Origin: Spirochaetaceae bacterium
GTDB taxonomy: Bacteria > Spirochaetota > Spirochaetia > WRBN01
NCBI GenBank assembly: GCA_020024055.1
Contig: JAHHUI010000008.1
Location: forward strand, 1 to 28,079
Reading direction: 5' to 3'
Length of the DNA: 28,079 nt
The position numbers and the translations under genes are program-made. The stretch's first letter is position 1. Every line of letters starts with the position of its first letter. Below are positions 16,666 to 23,374 of this stretch, one piece after another. The notes under the pieces are model-generated. The model saw only the letters and a program-made list of their open reading frames with translations. It did no database searches and was not told the origin of the DNA.

Positions 16666-17356
16666 CCTCTTCTATTTTTAATATTCGTCTTTCCCCCTGC
16701 CCAAGCTTACCTAAAAAAATATTGCCGATGCGTAATCGCTTCAAAGTTTTCACTTTCAGTCCAAAATGGCCGAAAAGTCGCCTAATTTCTCTGTTTTTTC
16801 CTTCTTTAAGAGTGATTTTGACACATTTATTGTTTTTGACAATTTCATAACGTTCAATCTTCAACTGCTCGTTTTGATCAAAAATTCCTTCCTTCATAGC
16901 CTCCAGGATGCTTTTTGAAAAAGACTGATTTACATGCACTTCATATTCTTTCTCAATTTCATATTTTGGGTGGCTCAGGCGCTGGGCCCAAGTGCCGTCA
17001 TTTGTGAATAAAATCAGCCCGCAGGAATCATAGTCCAGGCGGCCCACATGATAGATTCTTTGTGTTTTAGATTCAGGGATCAAGTCCACAGCCAATCTGC
17101 GCCCATGCGGATCGGCCATGCTGCATAAATAGCCCTCGGGTTTGTTCAGGGCAATATACAATGGCTGCGCAGCCATGCGAATTTTTTGTCCGTCAATGAA
17201 AATCTGTGCATCAGGAGAGATTCTTTCCCCGCTTTCACGGATCACGACATCATCGGCCGTCACATGATGTGTGCACAAAAAATCTTGTACTTTTCGGCGC
17301 GCGCAATATCCCCGCTGGCTCAGCAAACTGTCAATGCGAACTGTTCTGTCATTCAA
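16649..17356 (-). CDS. RsuA/RluB-family pseudouridine synthase
   Basis: An rRNA pseudouridine synthase of the RsuA/RluB/RluE/RluF group (235 residues). An S4 RNA-binding domain occupies residues 6-55 (RIDSLLSQRGYCARRKV). The catalytic domain carries the signature GRLDYDSCGLILFTND with the catalytic Asp108. NREIRRLFGHFGLKVKTLKRLRIG near the end is the usual group motif. Which rRNA site is modified (16S or 23S) cannot be settled, so no symbol is given. The ATG overlaps the ispE end by 8 bp, so the two are translationally coupled. No terminator is visible downstream; the next promoter lies in its 3' end. Confidence 0.93.
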   Translation of the reverse strand: MNDRTVRIDSLLSQRGYCARRKVQDFLCTHHVTADDVVIRESGERISPDAQIFIDGQKIRMAAQPLYIALNKPEGYLCSMADPHGRRLAVDLIPESKTQRIYHVGRLDYDSCGLILFTNDGTWAQRLSHPKYEIEKEYEVHVNQSFSKSILEAMKEGIFDQNEQLKIERYEIVKNNKCVKITLKEGKNREIRRLFGHFGLKVKTLKRLRIGNIFLGKLGQGERRILKIEEVEFFR

Positions 17357-18200
17357 GTAATGTGCTCACCATGCTGCAGGTTGAAAATTCATCTCCCAAG
17401 GGACATACGGAAAGATTTTGCAGGCAATGCTTGTCAGCCACCACGGCAATTGTGCTGCCGCTGCCCGAAAGTTCAATATAGTCAACAGGAAATTGCTTCA
17501 GGAATTCTTTGCCTTTTTCTATAAAGGGGTATTCTTTGGTCAATTTTTGGGAAAAACTATTAAAGAATTTCCATTCTCGAGGATGTTTTTCCCATATTTC
17601 TTTCACATTATTCTCATCCAAGCCATACAGGCGCCCGCGCCCATATGAATCTAGATAGTCATAGGCTTCTTTTGTATTCACACCCATATGGGGAAAACAC
17701 AAGAGAATATCCAAAGGCCGCGGCGCAAGGGGCACAATTTTCTCGCCAATGCCCTCTATCCAGGCGGCTGTACACGGATGCACAAAAAGCGGCACATCAG
17801 CCCCCACGGCCGCACTCTCGCGAATGAGCACATACCAGGGCACAGCTTCATCAAAATGCTGATTTAAAAAGCGCAGCAGCACGCCTGCATCACTGCTTCC
17901 CCCGCCCAGACCTGCCTGCATAGGGATATTTTTTATCAGCTTAATCTTAATACCAAATTCTTTGCCGCTGAGTTTTTTATAAAAATTAACGGCTTTATAT
18001 AAAAGATCGACATCCTGAGAAAAGAAAAGATCATCAGGGCTGTTTAATTCATAACCCTCATTCATTAATTCCACAAACAAGCGATCAAAAAGGTTTACTT
18101 TTACACATAAAGAACGCAAAGCATGATAGCCATCAGCGCGTTTTTCACCAATTTCCAAATGAAGATTCACTTTTGCCGGTACAGAAAGTTCAACTGTCAA
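17349..18200 (-). CDS. ispE: 4-diphosphocytidyl-2-C-methyl-D-erythritol kinase
   Basis: IspE is a GHMP-family kinase and phosphorylates CDP-methylerythritol in the non-mevalonate isoprenoid pathway. The 283-residue protein has the N-terminal VPAKVNLHLEIG with Lys10, the ATP-binding PMQAGLGGGSSDAGVLL (93-109) and the AVGADVPLF motif (Asp135). The C-terminal GSGSTIAVV is the third GHMP motif. The start is a TTG at 18200; an in-frame TAA lies immediately upstream, so no earlier start is possible. A run of ten G on the coding strand takes the ribosome-binding position, three bases before the TTG. It supplies isopentenyl diphosphate, the substrate of the prenyl synthase in this window. Confidence 0.95.
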   Translation of the reverse strand: MTVELSVPAKVNLHLEIGEKRADGYHALRSLCVKVNLFDRLFVELMNEGYELNSPDDLFFSQDVDLLYKAVNFYKKLSGKEFGIKIKLIKNIPMQAGLGGGSSDAGVLLRFLNQHFDEAVPWYVLIRESAAVGADVPLFVHPCTAAWIEGIGEKIVPLAPRPLDILLCFPHMGVNTKEAYDYLDSYGRGRLYGLDENNVKEIWEKHPREWKFFNSFSQKLTKEYPFIEKGKEFLKQFPVDYIELSGSGSTIAVVADKHCLQNLSVCPLGDEFSTCSMVSTLLE

Positions 18201-18203
18201 TTA

Positions 18204-18213
18204 CCCCCCCCCC
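18204..18213 (-). repeat. Poly-G tract before ispE
   Basis: Ten consecutive C on the + strand are ten G on the ispE coding strand. The tract is separated from the TTG start by the three bases TAA. It is the longest homopolymer I noticed in the window and lies where the Shine-Dalgarno sequence should be, so it is prone to slippage and could tune ispE translation. Confidence 0.8.
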
Positions 18214-18243
18214 GCCGCCAATATCAAATTTTGTCTTTATTAG

Positions 18244-18272
18244 ATTTTAGTTAGAAATTAATAGCTTTTAAA
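18244..18272 (-). promoter_or_regulatory. Possible ispE promoter
   Basis: On the minus strand TTTAAA (18272-18267), a 17-bp spacer and TAAAAT (18249-18244). It overlaps the last codons of pheS. The expected leader (from about 18237) would contain the poly-G tract. Confidence 0.4.
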
Positions 18273-19298
18273 CTGTTTAATAAATCTTAAATCTGCGCCA
18301 TGCATCTGGCGTATATCGCTGATGCCATAGCGCATCATGGCCAGGCGATCCCACCCAATGCCAAAAGCAAAACCAGACCATTCTGTGCTATCAATTCCAC
18401 CCTCCTTTAAAACCTTTGGATGCACCAGGCCACAGCCACAGAATTCCACCCAACCTAAATCTTTGCACACAGTGCAGCCCTCGCCATGGCAAATCTGACA
18501 TTGAATATCCAATTCAAAACCCGGCTCGACAAAGGGAAAATAGCCGGTGCGCAGACGCACAGTGACATCACTGCGCAGCGTTTTTGAGATCAGACTTTCT
18601 AAAAAATGCATCATATGCCCCACGCTGATGTCCTTATCCACCACCATAGCCTCTATCTGATGAAAAGCCATCTCATGACTGGCATCAATATTTTCATTGC
18701 GAAATACCTTGCCCAAAGAGACAAATTTAAACGGCGGCTTATATTGCTCCATCCCGCGAATCTGCACCGGAGATGTCTGTGTGCGCAGACAATGCACGCC
18801 GTCTTTGAACCAAAATGTATCCTGTGTATCGCGCGCAGGGTGCTCTGGCGGAATATTTAAAGCAGAAAAATTATGATAGTCGTCTTCAATATATGTGCCG
18901 TCAAGAATATCAAAGCCCATGGAAAAAAATAAATCTTCCACATCACGCTCAATTCTTGTCAGGGGGTGATATGCGGCCTCATTCAGGCCCAAATCACGCA
19001 TAGAGGCACGATAAGTGACATCAATGCGATCTTCTTTCAGCAAAGTATCTACTTTCAGGCGTTCAATCTCATCCAGGCGCTGATCCAGGGCTTCTGTGAT
19101 ACGCTGCTTGAGTCCATTGGCCTCCTGGCCCAGGCGGGCGCGATCTTCAGGATCAAGATTCTTTAAGTCTTTGAGAATTTTGTTTAATGTTCCCTCTTTG
19201 CCCAGATAAGATGCTTTCAAATTAAAAACATCTGCCTCTGTGGCGCACGATGCTAAAGCCTGGCTGAATTCATTCCAACTGCTGAGAATTTCACTCAT
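18258..19298 (-). CDS. pheS: Phenylalanine-tRNA ligase alpha subunit
   Basis: PheS is the catalytic subunit of the (alpha-beta)2 phenylalanyl-tRNA synthetase. The 346-residue protein has the N-terminal coiled coil (about 5-90), class II motif 2 (FVSLGKVFRNENIDASHEMAFHQ) and motif 3 (GFAFGIGWDRLAMMRYGI). It is the ordinary bacterial type, collinear with E. coli PheS apart from a four-Cys insert, Cys267, Cys270, Cys275 and Cys278 (CQICHGEGCTVC), probably a zinc knuckle. pheT, usually directly downstream, is not here: ispE follows. The ATG at 19298 is preferred over a TTG at 19334 because the promoter occupies the intervening bases. No ribosome-binding site precedes it. Confidence 0.95.
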   Translation of the reverse strand: MSEILSSWNEFSQALASCATEADVFNLKASYLGKEGTLNKILKDLKNLDPEDRARLGQEANGLKQRITEALDQRLDEIERLKVDTLLKEDRIDVTYRASMRDLGLNEAAYHPLTRIERDVEDLFFSMGFDILDGTYIEDDYHNFSALNIPPEHPARDTQDTFWFKDGVHCLRTQTSPVQIRGMEQYKPPFKFVSLGKVFRNENIDASHEMAFHQIEAMVVDKDISVGHMMHFLESLISKTLRSDVTVRLRTGYFPFVEPGFELDIQCQICHGEGCTVCKDLGWVEFCGCGLVHPKVLKEGGIDSTEWSGFAFGIGWDRLAMMRYGISDIRQMHGADLRFIKQFKSY

Positions 19299-19304
19299 AA
19301 GTAC

Positions 19305-19334
19305 ACTATACAGAAATCTCTTATTGCTTGACAA
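19305..19334 (-). promoter_or_regulatory. pheS promoter, likely leaderless
   Basis: On the minus strand TTGTCA (19334-19329), an 18-bp spacer and TATAGT (19310-19305). The expected transcription start is at or next to the ATG at 19298. The -35 box overlaps the -35 of the divergent TPR gene. Confidence 0.65.
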
Positions 19335-19355
19335 TACCCAAACTTTTTATAAAAT
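19328..19355 (+). promoter_or_regulatory. TPR gene promoter, likely leaderless
   Basis: A consensus TTGACA (19328-19333), a 16-bp spacer and TAAAAT (19350-19355). The expected start, about 19361-19364, meets the ATG at 19365. No ribosome-binding site lies between. Confidence 0.65.
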
Positions 19356-19364
19356 TACCTAACA

Positions 19365-20945
19365 ATGCTTCAATTTGCATACAGACAAAAAATATCCGCA
19401 CTGACTATACTCCTGCTGTCAATATACACATTTTCCGTCTTCTCCCAGGAAGTTCCTGAAGATGATTTTGCGGCCCTGACGCCACAGCAAAGAATTCTTG
19501 CCTATAACGACGCAGCCGATCGCCTGGAGGTATATGGCGGAGGTATCAACCTGATCTATTATTACACAACACAGGCCCTCTCTCTTTTGGAAAAATATCC
19601 CAACAAAGAACAAGCAGCCCGCGTCTATTATCATCTTGCGCGTGTCAGCCTGCGCCTGGGTCGCCTAGAGACTGCTCTTTCAGATGCCCGCAACGCAGAG
19701 AATTTAGCCACAACTAAAAATTCTCAATATCAAATTCTCTCTTTGCTGGCGAAAATCTATGAAGAACTTAAAGACTACTCTCAAGCTTTGGAAACATATA
19801 AAAAGCTCTCAAAATTTAAACAGACTGACCGTATTAATCTTTTGCTCAGCGAAGTACATATCTTTATAGAGATGAATCGTCACTCTTATGCCATTCCCAA
19901 GGCAGAAGAAGCTCTGAACTTGAGCCGGAAAGCCTCCCGCCCGCAGGAAGTCTTGGCTTTAATCTCTTTGGGCAATGCCATTTGGAAAAATAATTCTCAG
20001 CAGGCTATTTTGTTGTTCCGACAGGCAGTATCGCGCGCTGAAGTCTACCAAATTCCTTTCTATTTATCTCGCTCCTATTTTACCCTGGCACAGGCTTTTC
20101 ATAAACTGGGCAACTATGCAGATTCCATATTTTATGGGCAAAAAGCCTTGCTTTTAAATAGAAATGAAGAAACCAATGCTTTAGACTCTGAAATTTACGC
20201 TTTGCTTTATGAAGATTTCCTGGCCATGAATCAGAACACACAGGCCATCAATATGCTGAAGCTGCAATATGAAAATGATTTGACCCTGATAGAAGAAAAA
20301 CAAAAACTCAATGAAACATTCTTTGATGCATCAATACAGGTCCAAAGACTGGAAAATCAGATTAGCACTTTGGAAAATCAAAAAAAGAAAATGCTTATTT
20401 TCTTAAGCATTCTTTTCCTGCTTATTCTGGTCTTATTAATTTTTACTGCACTCATTATCAATCAGCTAGCCCATCGAGACGCACAGCTTGCGGCATCTTT
20501 AGTGGCTTATAACTCACTAAAAAACCGTAGAGATCACCTACAGAAAGAACATCTGCAGCAGCAAAGCCGGTTGCTTTATCAAAACCCATCCGAGAGCCGC
20601 GGTGTGCTCTCAATATTGATTGAAAATTATAAAGATCTGCGCAGAATTTTTGGAGACATGGCCCTGGAATATTGCAGCAACTATATCAGCGATATTATTT
20701 CTAAAATGCTTGCTATTCCGTCAGTGACAATACCACTGACAACGAATGCACATATAGTCTGTATCATCTGGCCCGCAAAGAATTATGCCTCTTTCTGTGA
20801 AAATTTGAAAAAAGTGGAAAATACAGACTTTTCAATGAATATTCGCTGGCAGAAATCAGAAATTCACATAAAAGTCAAAATTTCAGCATATTATCAAACA
20901 GGTGTAAAAGAATTAGAAAAGATTCCGTATATGGGAAATCCCTAG
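19365..20945 (+). CDS. Membrane TPR protein, degenerate GGDEF-like C-terminus
   Basis: A 526-residue protein with a signal peptide (ISALTILLLSIYTFSVFS, cleavage near residue 27). A periplasmic array of TPR-like helical pairs spans about 40-300 (ARVYYHLARVSLRLGRLETALSDA, YSQALETYKKLSKF, SRSYFTLAQAFHKLGNYADSI). A coiled coil (about 320-345) leads into one membrane segment (about 346-370). The cytoplasmic end (about 400-526) follows the secondary-structure pattern of a GGDEF domain: ILIENYKDLRRIFGDMALEYC resembles its first helix, and HIVCIIWP stands where the active-site hairpin should end. No GGDEF residues are present, so no cyclase activity is expected. It may be a sensor whose output domain has decayed. 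Ligand and partners are unknown. Confidence 0.75.
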   Translation: MLQFAYRQKISALTILLLSIYTFSVFSQEVPEDDFAALTPQQRILAYNDAADRLEVYGGGINLIYYYTTQALSLLEKYPNKEQAARVYYHLARVSLRLGRLETALSDARNAENLATTKNSQYQILSLLAKIYEELKDYSQALETYKKLSKFKQTDRINLLLSEVHIFIEMNRHSYAIPKAEEALNLSRKASRPQEVLALISLGNAIWKNNSQQAILLFRQAVSRAEVYQIPFYLSRSYFTLAQAFHKLGNYADSIFYGQKALLLNRNEETNALDSEIYALLYEDFLAMNQNTQAINMLKLQYENDLTLIEEKQKLNETFFDASIQVQRLENQISTLENQKKKMLIFLSILFLLILVLLIFTALIINQLAHRDAQLAASLVAYNSLKNRRDHLQKEHLQQQSRLLYQNPSESRGVLSILIENYKDLRRIFGDMALEYCSNYISDIISKMLAIPSVTIPLTTNAHIVCIIWPAKNYASFCENLKKVENTDFSMNIRWQKSEIHIKVKISAYYQTGVKELEKIPYMGNP

Positions 20946-20982
20946 AAAAAAGGTAAAAAGGTACTGGGTTTAACCCAACACC
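20946..20982 (-). terminator. Terminator of che operon
   Basis: On the minus strand, GGTGTTGGGTT pairs with AACCCAGTACC (20982-20960) with two wobble pairs. TTTTT, ACC and TTTTTT follow (20959-20946). The stem includes the cheY stop codon. On the + strand the same hairpin is followed only by TTTCTT and could weakly end the TPR transcript. Confidence 0.65.
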
Positions 20983-21335
20983 TTTCTTACAACAGCAATA
21001 AGCTTATCTGCAGAAAATGGCTTGACAATCCAGCCTGTGGCGCCAGCCTCACGACCTTCCTGCATCTTAGACTGCTGGCTCTCAGTGGTCAAAACGATAA
21101 TAGGGATAAAACGGCATTCGGGAATAGTGCGTGCCTGGCGAATAAATCCAATTCCATCCAGATTTGGCATATTCACATCTGTGATGATAAGGTCAAAAGA
21201 ATTAGAAGAAACTGCTGCAACACCAAGCATACCGTCTTCTGCCTCTTGAACTTCAAATCCCTCTTGCTCTAAAACATACGAAATACTCTTTCTGATTGAA
21301 GCAGAATCATCAACTACCAGTATTTTTTTACTCAC
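20970..21335 (-). CDS. cheY: Chemotaxis response regulator CheY
   Basis: A 121-residue single-domain receiver. Phosphorylated by CheA, it binds the flagellar switch and changes rotation. All key residues are present: acidic pair Asp9-Asp10 (VVDDSAS), phospho-acceptor Asp53 (IITDVNMPNLDG), Thr83 (VLTTES) and Lys105 (WIVKPFSADK). The start is a GTG at 21335 with TTGGAGGG five bases ahead. It is the last gene of the STAS-cheA-cheR-cheB-cheY unit and is closed by a terminator overlapping its stop codon. As a stand-alone receiver in this operon CheY is the straightforward call. Confidence 0.93.
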   Translation of the reverse strand: MSKKILVVDDSASIRKSISYVLEQEGFEVQEAEDGMLGVAAVSSNSFDLIITDVNMPNLDGIGFIRQARTIPECRFIPIIVLTTESQQSKMQEGREAGATGWIVKPFSADKLIAVVRKVLG

Positions 21336-21379
21336 CAGAACCCTCCAAGTACCAAACCTGTGCTCTTATATTACCATAA

Positions 21380-22456
21380 CTAACGGGTAACACGCAATAC
21401 CTCTTCTGCAATCTTCTTTAACGGAAGCACTTTATCTATAGCTTTCAATTTAATTGCTTCATTGGGCATACCAAATACGACGCAAGAAGCTTCATCCTGG
21501 GCAATATTATAAGCCCCAGCATGCTTCATTTCCGACATACCGCGTGCTCCATCATCACCCATGCCTGTCATAATCACACCCACGGCATTCTTGCCTGCAT
21601 AACGCGCAGCAGAACGGAATAAAACATCTACACTGGGTCTGTGCCGTGTGACCAATGGGCCGTCTTTAATCTGCACGCTGTAATAGGCGCCATTGCGCTG
21701 CAGCAAAGTGTGCTTATTTCCTGGGGCAATCAATATCTGCCCGCGGGTGACAGGATCTCCGTCTTTAGCCTCGCGCACATTCATGCGACACACACTGTCC
21801 AGTCTTGCGGCAAAACTGGCTGTAAAAAACTCGGGCATATGCAACACAGCCACAATGCCTGGGCCATCAGCCGGAAACATCTCAAAAACCTCTCTCAAGG
21901 CCTCTGTGCCGCCGGTGGAAGCCCCAATGACTACAACCTTTTCTGTTGTTTCAATCTCGGTTGGATTGCTCTCATCATTAGTCAGCACAGCATCAGCACT
22001 GACCGAAGGAATACCCTGAAAAGGCATTTTAGGTGTATAGGTTTTCACCTTGGTTGCATGTGCAGCTTTCACAATATCACATAACATAACTTTAGATTCT
22101 TCCAAAAAGGTCTTAGTACCAATTTTTGGCTTCAAAACTAAATCCACCGCACCATAATCCAAAGCCTTGAGTGCATTGTCACTGCCAGACTCCACCTTGC
22201 TTGAACATACAATAACAGGTGTCGGGCGGCTAACCATCAGCTTTCTTAAAAAAGTTAAGCCATCCATACGAGGCATCTCAACATCTAATGTAATGACATC
22301 TGGCGTAATAGTCTCCATCTTTTTTGCAGCAAACACAGGATCTGAAGCTGTAGCAACCACTTCAATTTCTGGATCACTGCCTAAAATATGTGATAAAGTT
22401 TCTCGAACAACTGCAGAGTCATCAATAATCATTACCTTTATCTTATCTTCTTTCAT
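21380..22456 (-). CDS. cheB: Chemotaxis protein-glutamate methylesterase CheB
   Basis: CheB removes methyl groups from chemoreceptors and deamidates glutamines, working against CheR. The 358-residue protein has an N-terminal receiver domain (1-120) with phospho-acceptor Asp58 (ITLDVEMPRMDG). A linker follows, then the esterase domain (about 172-358) with the triad Ser180 (IGASTGGTEAL), His206 (VLHMPEFF) and Asp302 (TGMGDDGA). The start at 22456 is preferred over an ATG at 22468: GAGG lies six bases before the former. The gene follows cheR closely and precedes cheY by 44 bp. Confidence 0.96.
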   Translation of the reverse strand: MKEDKIKVMIIDDSAVVRETLSHILGSDPEIEVVATASDPVFAAKKMETITPDVITLDVEMPRMDGLTFLRKLMVSRPTPVIVCSSKVESGSDNALKALDYGAVDLVLKPKIGTKTFLEESKVMLCDIVKAAHATKVKTYTPKMPFQGIPSVSADAVLTNDESNPTEIETTEKVVVIGASTGGTEALREVFEMFPADGPGIVAVLHMPEFFTASFAARLDSVCRMNVREAKDGDPVTRGQILIAPGNKHTLLQRNGAYYSVQIKDGPLVTRHRPSVDVLFRSAARYAGKNAVGVIMTGMGDDGARGMSEMKHAGAYNIAQDEASCVVFGMPNEAIKLKAIDKVLPLKKIAEEVLRVTR

Positions 22457-22477
22457 TCCATTCCTCATTATTGTCTC

Positions 22478-23374
22478 TTAAATACGCCTGTAAACTGAAA
22501 AAGCCGCCTGCCCCTCTAAGGGTAAATCCATTCCAACAATCGATTCTGATTGACTAAGGAATAAATAACGTCCCTTCAATAAGTGACTGCACAAACGTGA
22601 AAGCACTTCTTGTCTCGTCTGCTTTGAATAATAGATAATCACGTTACGGCAGAATATTATATCAAAATTTTTCTCAATATCATATCGCTTATTCATAAAA
22701 TTTAAATATTTAAATTTCACCCTGCGGCGCACTTCGGGTTTTATGCGCACAAATTCATTTCCTGCGGCATCTCGCCCACGCAAAAGATAATTTCTTTTCA
22801 GCTTAATGCTTACATCAGCTACTTCTTTCATTGGATACACGGCATAGGCCCCCACCGAAAGCACATGTGTGGAAATATCAGTGGCAATGATCTCATAACT
22901 GAAATTAATATTATTCTTGCGCATATACTCTTCCATGGTCATGGCAATGCTGTAAGGTTCTTCCCCCGTCGAACACCCAGCTGACCATATGCGAATCACA
23001 CGCTTTTGCTGTAAAATCTCAGGCAGCACCTGATTAGACAAAATTTCAAACTGTTCCATTTCTCTAAAGAAAAATGTCATGTTTGTTGTCATAGCGTCCA
23101 TGATATGGACCAGCTCATCCTGCTTGCCGCGATTTGAGCTGAAAGCAAATTTTATATAGGCATCATAATTATCAAAGCCCAAATTAGTCAGGCGACTTTG
23201 CAGCCTAGATTCCATCAGGGCAATTTTTTCCCTGGGCATTTGAATTCCCGAGGCTTTTTCCACAAATTCTGCAATGACTTTAAACTGCTTCAGAGTCATT
23301 GGCTTCACCTTGCGCACAGGCTTCTTGGCAGCCTTCGTCCCTTTCACAGACTTCATATTGCGATTATCTGCCAT
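22478..23374 (-). CDS. cheR: Chemotaxis protein methyltransferase CheR
   Basis: CheR methylates receptor glutamates with S-adenosylmethionine for adaptation. The 298-residue protein has the helical N-terminal domain (about 26-100), the SAM site IWSAGCSTGEEPYSIAM (129-145) and the motif FDIIFCRNVIIYYS (237-250). A Lys/Arg-rich extension (residues 8-25) precedes the domain. The start at 23374 is chosen over one at 23386, since GAGGAG lies four bases ahead of it. It overlaps the cheA end by 11 bp, so translation is coupled. No C-terminal pentapeptide-binding region beyond the beta-subdomain is evident. Confidence 0.96.
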   Translation of the reverse strand: MADNRNMKSVKGTKAAKKPVRKVKPMTLKQFKVIAEFVEKASGIQMPREKIALMESRLQSRLTNLGFDNYDAYIKFAFSSNRGKQDELVHIMDAMTTNMTFFFREMEQFEILSNQVLPEILQQKRVIRIWSAGCSTGEEPYSIAMTMEEYMRKNNINFSYEIIATDISTHVLSVGAYAVYPMKEVADVSIKLKRNYLLRGRDAAGNEFVRIKPEVRRRVKFKYLNFMNKRYDIEKNFDIIFCRNVIIYYSKQTRQEVLSRLCSHLLKGRYLFLSQSESIVGMDLPLEGQAAFSVYRRI

